Origin: Nigrospora sphaerica
Lineage: Eukaryota; Ascomycota; Sordariomycetes; Amphisphaeriales; Apiosporaceae
Length of the DNA stretch: 64,000 nucleotides
Assembly: GCA_018287875.1 (NCBI GenBank)
Contig: JAGVVL010000021.1
Coordinates: forward strand, 62,001-126,000
Reading direction: 5' to 3'
Under the pieces are notes generated by a model that saw only the letters and a program-made list of their open reading frames with translations, ran no database searches and was not told the DNA's origin. Of this stretch, positions 11,614 to 21,567 are shown one piece after another. Every line of letters begins with the position of its first letter. Position 1 is the first letter of the stretch. The translations under genes were made by a program, and so were the position numbers.

Positions 11614-12162
11614 GGTAACGAAATCGGACTCCGATGTACGCATCAAGAAAACAGAGTATTCACTTTGGCCATGCCTATTTTTGGATCGTATACCGTGTTC
11701 CTTCAGCACTGGTCAACTGTGTCATCAAATCTCCCTGGAAGGCTTGGCAAACACCTGTCACCGGCAACCTGACAGGCCCATAGCAGCAGACAGAGTCCAA
11801 GTAGAAAGAGGATTCTACGTGTGAGTCATCTTCAATGGAATGTAAAATTATCACTGGAATGGAAAATTCTCACTGGATTGTGGAAGACTGTAGAAAAGCC
11901 AATCAGGACCCGTAATGGACATAGTCCGAAAACGGACGGAGGCCAAACATGGATTGTAGCTGTCCAGGAGGGTATCGAGTGCCGAGGACGGCCAACCACG
12001 AGTCCCCAAATTATGATGACAGGTGCCTCTCAAGCCTGACAGGGGACTTGATGACACAGTCGGTCAAGGTTCAAGGAACACAGTATACGATCCAAAAATG
12101 GGCATGGCCCGAGCAGAGACTTTGTCTCCTCGCTGCGTACGTAGGAGTCCGATTTCGTTACC
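11614..12162. repeat. MITE-A (TA-flanked, 549 bp), best preserved copy
   Basis: TA duplication at 11612-11613 and 12163-12164; termini GGTAACGAAATCGGACTCC and its inverse. The arms remain alignable for about 170 bp and both include CCATTTTTGGATCGTAT-type sequence. Non-coding. It ends 145 bp before the start codon of the LPMO gene. Confidence 0.85.
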
Positions 12163-12307
12163 TACCGTATATATTCTTGCTAGATATTGTGCAAAGACCT
12201 TGACCATCTTATTTCTATGTAGACACCAGACGTTGGTTTCAGTACAAAACAGGACCATAATAGTCAGCTACGAGCTTGGTTTCCATTTGAACAGCAAATT
12301 ATACATA

Positions 12308-13227
12308 ATGAAACGCGCCAATCTGATTTTCGTGTTTCTTGGCGCGACGCAAGCACACTGTAAGTGGATGGATGTGGCCACACACACTCCTCGAAGCTAA
12401 AAGTCATCTCTCTTCGCAAGATGTTTTTCCGAGCCTGGTACATCATGGTGTCACGACACCCGCGTGGGTGTAAGTTCGTGTTCCGTGTTTCACGTTCGCA
12501 ACGAGACCAACCCGTGTTGCAGTTACGTGCGTCACACCGCAAATTATGAAAGCCACAGTCCTGTGAAAGATGTTTCTGCAGTGCAGCTGCGCTGTCATGA
12601 ACTTACAGGACCTCCATACAGCACGGGAACCCTGAAGGTAGAAGCAGGGGAAACGATCAGTTTTCAAGTTAGCCCAAATATCCAGCATCCCGGTCCCGTT
12701 GCGTTTTATATGGCCAAAGTCCCAGAGGGCCAAACGGCAAAAACTTTCCGGGGCGAAGGCGACGTGTGGTTCAAGATTTTCCATGACCAGCCCAGCTTTG
12801 GGGCTTCCCAGCTTGCGTGGCTGTCAGAAGGGGTTGCAGAACTCTCCGTCCAGATTCCCCGTTGCATTGTCGCTAGCGACTATTTACTTCGCGTGGAACA
12901 TATTGGTCTTCATGGTGCCTATGACCTAGGGGCTGCCCAAGTGAGTCATCCGGCAATCCTTAATAGATGACGTGGAATGCTCACAATATCTAGTTCTTCC
13001 AAGCCTGTGCCCAACTTTCCGTGGGTGGTTCGGGAACCGAAGAATTCCTCGGTGTTTCACTTCCTGGGAATTATTCTGTAGGTTAGATGCACACCAGTTC
13101 ATCACGAGACATGTCTGACCCTTCACAGGAGACTGATCCCGGAATTCATGTGGATATATGGTGGCCTGTACCTACCAACTACACAAATCCGGGCCCTCTA
13201 CCAGTAGAATGCCTCTCTACCTCGTAG
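12308..13227 (+). CDS. AA9 lytic polysaccharide monooxygenase
   Basis: A secreted copper enzyme expected to cleave cellulose or related glycans oxidatively. Five exons join in frame to 233 residues: 12308-12359, 12421-12469, 12523-12940, 12994-13077, 13129-13227. Introns are 61, 53, 53 and 51 bp; the first ends in AAG, the others in CAG or TAG. Residues 1-16 (MKRANLIFVFLGATQA) are a signal peptide whose cleavage leaves His1, the first histidine-brace ligand (HYVFPSLVHHG). The second ligand lies in IQHPGPVAFYMAKVP. LRVEHIGLH matches the second-sphere histidine motif. At the axial position the family normally has Tyr in QFYxxC; here exon joining gives QFFQAC, a Phe. The C-terminus (TDPGIHVDIWWPVPTNY) is typical AA9. 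No linker or cellulose-binding module. Start chosen for the signal peptide. A MITE-A sits just upstream. Confidence 0.9.
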
Positions 13228-13779
13228 TCGTTGTATATCTAGCTCTCTTTAGCCTGCAATATTGAGATGGAGATACTGGAACGAACACCAAGCGCGGACC
13301 CTACAAAGGTGGGTTTCTATTATCTTATAGGTGGCACAGAGATATTTAATTCCAGGATGCCATCTTCTTTAACTGCGCAGTAGGGATTGTTGCTTAGTTA
13401 TTATTTTATTATTCTTACGTTTTTCAACCTACCAGGATTATCCAACCGTCTCCGTACATTCTGAAGCCTAGGAAAATCGTTCCAGGACAATGTCCGGCCG
13501 GATGAAAAACCTAGCTATTCCTCTAATTATGGTCTTCTGTAAGCGTTTGGAACCAGAATGCTTCGGTCTCACACTTCCGGCAGATCCGATTACGAGCTAT
13601 CTTGCAAGACTCCTGGTGCTGTTCCTTTCCGTCTTCTCTAGAATATAATTCTCACTTGACATCGGTACCATATACCTACAGCGATCTTTTGCGATGGCGA
13701 AACACATTCGTGATGTAGTTCGAGTGCCTCTATCCTCTCACGATCTGAGCACATTACCGGAATAGTGATTTATTTGTAC

Positions 13780-14139
13780 CTAGCATACAATATTCATATG
13801 CCGCATCCTATGACCTAGTTGCAAGACAAAAGCATAATTATCATGCGGATTCGGCTTCGGCACAACCCAAGTTGCGCGTAAAGATCGAAGTGGGTCCCGG
13901 GCAAGAACAGCGCAACCTGCGTGCTTATAAAGCCCCTCAGTCCTCGCTTCTATTGCCGTCGTATCTTGTATTTCTTCCATACTTTTTCCAGCATTATCAA
14001 ACGCCAGAAAGTTGGATCTCATATTTTCCGCTCTTTCAAAGAGCCAGCCCTTCGGTTGGCGCCTCCAACAACACCATATCCACACTAACACGACAAATCC
14101 CCAACGCGCGCTAGGAGTCACTTCACAATAGCGCTCCAT
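13780..14139 (-). CDS. Hypothetical ORF
   Basis: 119 residues, divergent from the chromodomain gene with 93 bp between the starts. It has a tryptophan-rich hydrophobic stretch (WGFVVLVWIWCCW, about residues 13-25) and a polar C-terminus. No family is recognised and the opposite strand is also open, so it may be chance. Confidence 0.2.
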   Translation of the reverse strand: MERYCEVTPSARWGFVVLVWIWCCWRRQPKGWLFERAENMRSNFLAFDNAGKSMEEIQDTTAIEARTEGLYKHAGCAVLARDPLRSLRATWVVPKPNPHDNYAFVLQLGHRMRHMNIVC

Positions 14140-14232
14140 CGTCCACGCTACAACATTGTTCGTGGTAAATCAAGTGCCGATCATAAACACCAAACAGCAA
14201 CGCAACCATCGGCATAGATTATCCCGGCGAAG

Positions 14233-14883
14233 ATGAACATAGAAGAAGTATGGGCGAACATCTTGAGTTCATCGCTCCTGGAAGAACCTCCATTCCGCGC
14301 TGCCATAAGCAAACGAAATCAGCATTCATCGATGAACCCAGAACCTGCCTCAACTCCAATACCCAGACACCCAGCTCACGACAAAGACTTTACACTACGC
14401 TCACCCACGGACTGTAACCCCCAGATTATGTCGACTGGTCAAGAGGATTGCAATATCGGCCCGCGAAACTCCCTTGTGCCACCTGGTGCCAGCAATCATG
14501 GTCTCTCGTCCCGCACCAAGGAAAGCCGAAAGCGAGGACACGAGGCATTGAGTGCGGATAAGGCACTGAATACGCGATCCAAGGCGCCCAAGGAGACAAG
14601 AAAAAGACCCAAGATGTATAAAAGACGCAAGAGATACCTTCCTAGTACCTCTAGAGCCGACATTCTCGAGGACAACATTTTCGAGGTTGAGTCACTCGTT
14701 TTTCACCGCGCCGTTTCATCAGTAGAGACCAGTAAGGTTGAGTATCTTGTCCGCTGGGCAGGTGATTGGCCTCTGGACCAGAGATACACGTGGGAGCCGG
14801 AGGAAAACATCAATGCAACACTAGTGGGCGGTTATTGGAGGCGTTTGTTTGATATCGATTTTGCGGAGCAGGAGGCCGCATAG
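14233..14883 (+). CDS. Chromodomain protein
   Basis: 216 residues in one exon. The N-terminal two thirds are disordered, proline/serine-rich, ending in a dense basic tract (RKRPKMYKRRKRY, about residues 123-135) that reads as a nuclear localisation signal. Residues about 150-205 form a chromodomain: FEVESLVFHRA opening strand, EYLVRWAGDWPLDQRYTWEP with the conserved W and YTWEP block, then a C-terminal helix. Chromodomains bind methylated histone tails, so a chromatin role is inferred. It is not fused to an integrase or reverse transcriptase in this window, which argues against it being the tail of a gypsy element, though a domesticated tail is possible. The frame closes at TAG 14881-14883. 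Confidence 0.75.
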   Translation: MNIEEVWANILSSSLLEEPPFRAAISKRNQHSSMNPEPASTPIPRHPAHDKDFTLRSPTDCNPQIMSTGQEDCNIGPRNSLVPPGASNHGLSSRTKESRKRGHEALSADKALNTRSKAPKETRKRPKMYKRRKRYLPSTSRADILEDNIFEVESLVFHRAVSSVETSKVEYLVRWAGDWPLDQRYTWEPEENINATLVGGYWRRLFDIDFAEQEAA

Positions 14884-15084
14884 GAATTCGCCATTCGAAA
14901 CAGGCAACGAAACAGGGTCGAGTACGAAGTGCAATATATAAATTCTTTCCCTTCTACCTTTTCGCTGCAGGTTCCTCGCCCAGCACATAACACGGTAGTG
15001 AGGGGCGAACGGCTACTACTTACGTACCACAAGGCTGGCGAAATACGAGTTATAGTAGGTCTGCACCAACACCAACTGAGGCAA

Positions 15085-15300
15085 AATATGAAAGCTTCGA
15101 GAAGGATCCACTCGTTGGGGTCATTCTGCCCAATTCGGCAATAAAGGGTTACTCCTGTGTTACGGCCTGGTAGATTGGTCCCTGCACGAGTAACCCTTGT
15201 AGTACAGAACTGGACAGAATGATCCTAAGAAGTGGATCATTCCCGAAGCTTTTGCTTTATGCCTCAGCGGGCAGTTGTTCCAGACGCGCTGTAACATCCT
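15085..15300. repeat. Repeat family C as inverted repeat
   Basis: Left arm 15085-15155 (AAAGCTTCG...GATCCACT...TCATTCTG...GGGTTACTC) is inverted in 15185-15262 (GAGTAACCC...CAGAATGATCC...CGAAGCTTT) around a loop of roughly 30 bases. The right arm extends into the sequence shared with 2.84 and 5.99 kb. A foldback or MITE-like structure. Confidence 0.65.
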
Positions 15301-15892
15301 GCAGGGGCCAACTGCCAGGCCGTAACAATCCGCCATGTACTTCATGATATAGCCACACGTACACGGTACTTATTTCAGAGTCACTCATATAGGAGGTTAT
15401 CTTTTGAAAGCTAGAATATATATTATGAGATATTTATTAGAGTAACTGTGGCAATATGAGGCTATCACTAGTTTCGCCCCTGGGATCACGTGAGGAGCTA
15501 CTGGTACCTGCAGTAGGTCCTATGGAGCATGTGGGGAGCAATCCCCAGCTACAAGTATATAGTCTGCCATCTCTGGCACTTTTTTTTGTCATTTCTAATG
15601 GACAACCTTGAACCTTTCGCTTCCTACGCCTCCTTCAGTGCGACAGTAACATTTGCGAGTCACAGACAACTTTCGTCTCGATCAAGTTCAACAGGGATGT
15701 GTACAAATATGAATGCTGGGTGTATTGACTAGACAAAATGCTACCCTTGCCACCAACCATATTCATCATCTTCCTTTCTTTGATTTCATCGTTATCCAGC
15801 TCGTGTCCATTATTTGGCTTCGACTGAGCAAATTCATTGTCAGCCGATTTTCCAGCAATTGTGGTCCGCGCGGCGAAACCCGGCTCATCACG

Positions 15893-16243
15893 CTACGCCG
15901 AGCGCTTTTCATTCTGGAGGCGCTGGAAATAGACAATCCTGTTGATCGTATATCTTAGGAACGCCATGCCAAAGTCTTTTATCTTGTCCTGTAGTCTCGC
16001 CCTAACACTTTCCATATCGATGTGTTGTGAAGCCGTGGAAAAGCGCGAGAACATGGCGCATATATCCTGGATCTTTTGCAACCGCGATGCAACCAAGGAA
16101 ATGACAAAAGTGCCGCGCATGAACGCATAATATGGGATCCAGGCTAAGACCGGCGCAAGACAGTATTCGGCGAGAAGCGCGCAAGCCAGAACACACCAGT
16201 AACGGAGCCACCAAGACAGCGGTGCTGGGTCTGAGGCGCTCAA
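15893..16243 (-). CDS. REEP/TB2-DP1-HVA22-like membrane protein (N-terminus unresolved)
   Basis: The frame reads SQRALSASDPAPLSWWLRYW at its upstream end, then hydrophobic hairpins (CVLACALLAEYCLAP and AWIPYYAFMRGTFVISLV), the layout of the Yop1/REEP/HVA22 family that shapes tubular endoplasmic reticulum. A charged amphipathic helix follows (MESVRARLQDKIKDFGM). The family usually has another hydrophobic hairpin upstream. The frame is open further upstream (ILLFCYAFPLSYSQ) to about 16320 without a convincing ATG, so there is either an upstream exon or an N-terminal truncation. Stop at 15893. Confidence 0.5.
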   Translation of the reverse strand: MSASDPAPLSWWLRYWCVLACALLAEYCLAPVLAWIPYYAFMRGTFVISLVASRLQKIQDICAMFSRFSTASQHIDMESVRARLQDKIKDFGMAFLRYTINRIVYFQRLQNEKRSA

Positions 16244-16596
16244 TGCCCTTTGAGAGTACGATAAGGGGAAAGCATAACAAAAAAGTAGAATATGAGATTT
16301 AGAATCACCTGGAGCATGGTGAACGTCGATGTAAGGTGATACAGTAGTGCTATGGTTCGACCAAAAGGGGCAGGTCAGCGGTAAGATACCTGTTTATGTA
16401 TGAACGAATTGCCGAACACCCAACACCATACTTGTGCCATTCCTGCATCGCCTCAAAACAAGGAGCGTATTCTGCTATGCAAGTTACGCAGAGGCTGTAT
16501 AGGCGTAACGCCGCTTTCCTAGCCCCAGAGCGCCCGGAGCCACAATTACGATATCGACTCCATTCGTTGTTTGGAATGCTTGCTGGACGCAGTATA

Positions 16597-16616
16597 TACA
16601 CACACACACACACACA
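16597..16616. repeat. (CA)n microsatellite
   Basis: About nine CA units next to the 3' side of the LINE remnant. Confidence 0.9.
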
Positions 16617-16915
16617 ATTTATTGACGCCCGGGCGGCGGAGCCGAAAGGGCAACTAACGCTACTGTGCTTACACTGCCAACACTTCTCTTGTCACCCAAA
16701 GCCCTTACATGATCCTGTTTTGGCCTGTCTTCTTCTTTCTGCCGTTCCTCTACTGACCAAGTCCCGTATTTCTCGTCCTGTATCTGTCTTCGCAAGCTAG
16801 CTTAAAGGCCTTTCTTTAAGTGTCCAGCATCCTATCTTCGGCAGCTGAAGCGGCGCCTGCGTTCGGAGGCACGGGGAAATAGTGGATGTTAGTTAGGTTG
16901 TTTGTTGCTATGTTC

Positions 16916-18157
16916 TTAGTGCGCTTCCCTCACGGGCTGTTGCACGTCGAGTCGGCCCGTCGCCATGGCGAATCGTATGGTGGCCCGAACGGCGTCTATG
17001 TCCGGGGTCCAGAATTGGTCGTCGGACGCTGACTTCCCTCCGAGGTAAAAAGAGAGGTTGCTTCGATGGGTTTCGGTGCATTGTAGCATGTCTCGTCGCT
17101 GTTCTATCCATTGGTGGCATCGGAAGAGGAAGTGGTCTACCGTTTCTCTTGCTTGTCCGCAGGCGCACAGGTCGGACGGCGCTACCTCGATTCGGTGGAG
17201 GTATGCGTTCAACCTGGCCATCCCCGTCCGCAGCTGGGCGAGTACGCTTGCTTCTTTCGAGGAGAGGGGGTCGTATAGTGCTCTCGTGTGTTTGCCTGGT
17301 AATGCTGTATCGATCTTTTTCGAGTATTTTCCGACGTCTTCTGGTAGCCTGTTCGACGGCATCTTCTCGCGCCACGCATTATTCAGAATCGTCGATCGTG
17401 CTCCGGATATCGGTCTCGGCGGACTAGCCCCCAGACGTGTCGATATTTTCGCTTCCTTCTTTGCCAGGTCCATGCGTTCGTCGCACTCGTCTGTTGGGAA
17501 CCAAGTAATGGTGATGCTGCTTCCCTCTCTTCGTAGTCTCCGCATCGCCTCGTAGGCCTGTTGGACGTGTCTTTGGCCCGACTGCTGGCGGGGTTTATTT
17601 AATGTAAGCACAGCTGCTTTGTTCCGTGTTAGCAGTATGATGTTGCGGTACCGCATCCTCGGCAGCGAATCCAAGGCACTGGCTATGCCTGCTAGCTCGC
17701 CCGTAAACGGGTTCTGTTCCGATCTTGGGCCAAGAGTCGCAGACCAGGTGTTCGTCGTGGACTCGCTATGCACCGACGTCTGTGTTTCGGTGGCCACGCC
17801 ATAGCCAACGAGGCCGTTCCGTGCCGAGCTGCTTACGGCAATGCATACCGCGCAGTCGGTGGCGGACTCTTTTGCCGGTTCGTCGGTCACTGTCCGTACT
17901 CGGCTCTCCCAGGGGGCCAGCGTAAACGGGTCGACCGTCTCAAGGCATTCCATAGGCATCTCTTTCAGCGCATCAGCCACTTGGTAGAGGGGCGACCGGT
18001 GGTAGCGCCTAGCAGTATATACAGAGGTTTGCAAAAACGGTGTCGCGCGCCCGCACGCAGAAAATGTTTGAGCACGGGCTTTATCATCCATTTTCGGCGC
18101 TGACATTCCAGTCGCTGTTGTTGGAAGTATCCCCATGTGTTGCTTGGTACAGTACAT
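16916..18157 (-). mobile_element. 5'-truncated Tad/I-type LINE: RNase H and C-terminal region
   Basis: A 413-residue open frame whose middle is the RNase H domain found at the C-terminus of fungal non-LTR retrotransposon polyproteins: CAVCIAVSSSARNG strand, ELAGIASALDSLPRM helix with its Glu, then IILLTRNKAAV, where the catalytic Asp normally expected is replaced by Arg-Asn. A zinc-knuckle-like C-terminus follows (CACGQARETVDHFLFRC). The reverse transcriptase and endonuclease domains are absent, so the copy is 5'-truncated as LINE copies often are, and is inactive. The first 35 codons match a second fragment at 26265-26415. The frame is still open. Confidence 0.7.
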
Positions 18158-18581
18158 AGTGACGGGCCATACCTAACGTCCGTTTTTGGCGTTGACGTTA
18201 GATGCCCTTCTGGCTAGTATGCTGATGGGGCGCTACTTCCAGCGGATGACGAGAGTGCTGTAAGCAGGCTGCCTCCACTCAAACCGGTCGTCATATGTTT
18301 GATGGCCACTAAATCCATCGTTATATTAGACGCTTATTTCAATACTTTGTATAAACTAGCCAGATCTTCGTGGTCGGCGTCTTTATTTTACTCCTTTGCA
18401 TCTTTCGGGCCCAAAGCCAGCGGCAGGTGTATTGCTAGAGCAGTGGGCTGCTATGATAGGTGCCGACCGCCAGCTGACAGCACGATCACGGGCCCGTGCG
18501 CACTGCCAGAACCTCTTCTTAAGCTTTGCCCAGGGCTTTCCAATCTCACAATCACTCCCTTTCTAGACTACACACAACACA

Positions 18582-19556
18582 ATGGCACCGAACCTTGCAG
18601 ATGCCCAGCACAACCAGATCCGAGACATGATTCAAAGTGGGTTCAAGAACGATGCCATCGCTGCGACGGCCCAGTGCAGCATCCGCGCTGTCCAGAGAAT
18701 ACGATCCAAACTGCGATGCTTCGGCACCACCCGAGCGCCCGCAAATGGGACTGGCCGACGTCGAACCATCACGCCCCCGATGCTGAAGACCCTGCTCGAG
18801 CACCTTGTCGAGAAGCCCGACCTGTACCAAGACGAGATGGCCGTATACCTATTCGACGAATTCGACGCCCTCGTAACCACGTCCTGCATCAGCAGAGCAT
18901 TGGCAGCAGCAGGTTGGTCGAGGAAGGTGGCGCGTCGCATCGCAAAGGAGCGGAATGCCGACCTCCGCGACCATTATCTCCATAAGCTGTCGGCATTTCG
19001 TTCGTACCAGCTAGTCTATGTCGATGAGTCGGGATGCGATAGTCGAATCGGATTTCGAAGGAGCGGTTGGTCTCCCTTGGGAACCACGCCAGTCCAAGTA
19101 GCCCAATTCCACCGTGACCGCAGATACCAGATCCTACCGGCCTACTCGCAGAATGGTGTCGAGCTTGTTCGTATATATCCTGGATCTACTGACAGTACCA
19201 TATTCGAGGATTACATTGAGCAACTGCTGCAGCATTGCGGCAGGTGGCCGGCGCCGAAGTCGGTTCTCGTCATGGACAATGCCTCCATCCACCATTCGGA
19301 TCAGATCAGTCAGCTATGCGAAGAAGCCGGGGTGAAGCTCCTCTATCTCCCTCCATACTCTCCGGACCTTAACCCAATTGAAGAGTTCTTTGCCGAGCTC
19401 AAGGCATTTGTGAGGCGAAACTGGCATTGCTATAGTAACAGCCCCAACCAAGACTTCGAGACATTTCTCAGGTGGTGCGTCGACACGGTCGGAGCACGAA
19501 AAGCGAGCGCAGAAGGCCATTTTCGACATGCAGGTGTTACGATTGAAGAAATCTAA
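18582..19556 (+). CDS. Tc1/mariner-superfamily transposase (DD34E)
   Basis: 324 residues, uninterrupted. Residues 1-75 form helix-turn-helix DNA-binding units (IRDMIQSGFKNDAIAATAQC and a second half after LRCFG). The catalytic core has Asp in VYVDESG, Asp in VLVMDNASIHH and Glu in YSPDLNPIEEFFAELK, with the spacing expected of DD34E. PYSPDLNPIE is the hallmark of IS630/Tc1/mariner enzymes, and the protein resembles the Ant1/Tan1 group of filamentous fungi. It looks potentially active. It ends 36 bp from the end of the convergent gene 19593-21037. I could not find clear terminal inverted repeats. Confidence 0.85.
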   Translation: MAPNLADAQHNQIRDMIQSGFKNDAIAATAQCSIRAVQRIRSKLRCFGTTRAPANGTGRRRTITPPMLKTLLEHLVEKPDLYQDEMAVYLFDEFDALVTTSCISRALAAAGWSRKVARRIAKERNADLRDHYLHKLSAFRSYQLVYVDESGCDSRIGFRRSGWSPLGTTPVQVAQFHRDRRYQILPAYSQNGVELVRIYPGSTDSTIFEDYIEQLLQHCGRWPAPKSVLVMDNASIHHSDQISQLCEEAGVKLLYLPPYSPDLNPIEEFFAELKAFVRRNWHCYSNSPNQDFETFLRWCVDTVGARKASAEGHFRHAGVTIEEI

Positions 19557-19592
19557 TGACTCCGATACGGCCCCATCTAGCGACCAAAGGTC

Positions 19593-21037
19593 CTAAACCG
19601 TGCTGCGCTGATTTGCCCAGTGTGCGATGTCGCGGACGAATCTCTGCGCAACCCCCCTCTTCACACCATTCTTGGTGTAGAATTCGACGTCCTGTCCCTC
19701 AAACACCAGCTCTAGGTCCAAGCATTCACGCAATGTCAAGTCGCAGGCCTTTTGGTACTCTCTCTGGATCGAAAGGCTGCTGAAGCGAGACCGCTGCCAG
19801 TGCGTGTAGCTCTCTACCGCAGTGTCTAATGGTTCTGGAATCGTGAGCTGACTTGGCTTAGATGCTCCGGTCTCCATGAATGTCAACTCCGACTGAGCCG
19901 GATCCACCGTCACAGTGGATGGCGACGGAGCAGGCAAAACGTTGGTAATGTTAATCGGCGGGCAGTTCGCTGAGGAAGGCGCTCTTCGCTTCCTCTGCCG
20001 CTCTACGTCCTGTTGCACTTCGGCATACAGCTGCTCGCGAATCTCCTCGGGCACATCATCGTGGGTCTCCAGGTCGCCGCCTCGCTGCACGTGCTTGATC
20101 AGGCTTTCCAGATGGTGTGTCCTGAGCTTATAATGCTTCTTACCGGCATGGTCAATCCAGCAATGGGGTCCGAGATGGCAGGGCGGCCCAGGGCACCGCA
20201 TAAGGTTGTAGACATGCCGCCAGACCGGCGGGCTGCCAGTCGTCTCTTCCTCGGCTTCTATTTCCGCATTCTGCTGTGCAAGCATGGCTCGGGTGGCCGA
20301 AGGATGCTGTCGCTTCGTGCCTCGCCGCAAGGAGGCAGTAGCACCGCCTGGCTCAATGTAGTTCAGCGTCAAATCAACTCGTAACTTCTTCCCGACTCGT
20401 AAAAGATGGCTCCAGGTCTGCAGCTGTGTTTCCAGGGCGGCCCAACCAATCTCGATACCATCGAAATGCTTGTGTACGTCGCGTTCGGCACGGTCGGTCA
20501 CGGAGAGAACGGCGGATGTATCATCTGCTCGGAGGGGCTTGTTGGCGAACTTTCTCGCCAGCAATGTGTTCAGCTTCGGCTGTAGGATCCTCGCCCAGAA
20601 GGCGTTCGGAGCTAGAACCAGGTTGGATTCTGTTTGTTTCGCAACCTGTTTGCTGTTCACTGTGGCCTTCCACTCTATGGTGTAGTGGATGCAGGTCGGC
20701 TGACACGCATCGTATGTTCTGTTCTGATCCCAGTCAGCCAACGGCAGGAATGGCAGTGGGCCATGATCCAGTGGCGCTTGTGTCGCTGGCGTTGAACTGG
20801 CGGGGGTTCGGTTCCGCGCGTCGTCGAAAGGTTGGGTCGGTTCGGTTGACGGCCTCTCGCTTCGTGGCTCGATCGTTTCATCGACCTGGAACGCGTCGGC
20901 ATGAAACTGCGTCCAGAAGTCGTCGTTTCCTAGATACGGATCTTGTAGGATATTTTAGTAGTGGTTCATGAGTTCAAGGCCACACTCACCCATCCGAAAT
21001 ATGTCTTGTCGGGCAGCCAGGAAGGTGAAGGTGGCAT
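19593..21037 (-). CDS. Uncharacterised protein convergent with the mariner transposase
   Basis: The main open frame runs from about 20945 down to 19593 and includes an acidic, proline-rich segment (FWTQFHADAFQVDETIEP ... ASSTPATQAPLDHGP), then ADWDQNRTYDACQPTCIHYT, and a cysteine/histidine motif (CPGPPCHLGPHCWID) followed by HYKLRTHHLESLIKHV and a charged helix (EIREQLYAEVQQDVERQ). A short first exon is likely: ATG at 21035-21037 (MPPSPSWLPDKTYFGW) with donor GTGAGT at 20989 and branch CTACTAA; the acceptor near 20945 does not restore phase cleanly, so the boundary is unresolved. I know similar multicopy fungal hypothetical proteins but no function. Position beside the transposase suggests it is an accessory protein of the same transposon. 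Confidence 0.55.
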
Positions 21038-21567
21038 GATCCAAACTTAGCGCTCTGAAACATGAGCCAACCTCGATAGCTAGCGTACTGCCTGTCGCTG
21101 CACGGACCACTTCCAGTCGTCCCAGATGTCGTGGGGATCAACCCCACTGCCGCGATGCGCGATCTTCGTGTACAGCATTTTTAGCTTCGAACGAGGGACG
21201 GCCCGAGAGGATCGTAGTTTGATCTCGTCTCACGGCCGCGTGTGGTTTCAGTGGGCCGCTGCTACGCCCTTGTTCTTTAAAGGTAAGAACCAATTCGATA
21301 GCAGGCAGGACCAAACTTATGTATCAGCGAAGAGCAAAGCCTTCTTACAACCGCAATGGATTTCTATCAGCCAATCCCATGCGTGCCCGCTCGCAGGCAC
21401 AGCCGCACGAGGCCGGCGGCAAGCGTGAGGATTCCCCAGCGCACCAGATCTTCTGTGTTCTTTTCTTCCTCCTCGACTGCATCTCCCTACCCTCTTCCAC
21501 ACGCTTTTCAAGAGGCATGCCGAGCGAAAACCGGATATCACCCTAAGAAGACGCATCCGTCGTTGCC

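Larger units (their letters stand above)
18582..21037. mobile_element. Candidate two-gene mariner-type transposon (ends not found)
   Basis: The transposase gene and a tail-to-tail second gene sit 36 bp apart between a truncated LINE and an NLR gene. The tight convergent spacing and the multicopy nature of the partner family suggest one element. I searched 18160-18580 and 20960-21310 by eye for inverted repeats and found none convincing. Confidence 0.4.

Noticed and set aside
12464..12970. Single-exon LPMO ORF starting at 12464
   Set aside because: It lacks the signal peptide and N-terminal His and starts inside what is better read as an intron; the five-exon model restores the full family sequence.
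14233..14883. Chromodomain ORF as the tail of a gypsy retrotransposon
   Set aside because: No integrase, RNase H or reverse transcriptase motif upstream, and the frame has its own ATG and disordered leader.
16597..16616. (CA)n as a target-site signature of the LINE
   Set aside because: It lies about 300 bp from the recognisable LINE frame and no duplication of it flanks the other side.
18180..18210. CTAACGTC ... GACGTTAG inverted repeat as the transposon end
   Set aside because: It is a local hairpin; neither arm recurs on the far side of the mariner gene pair.
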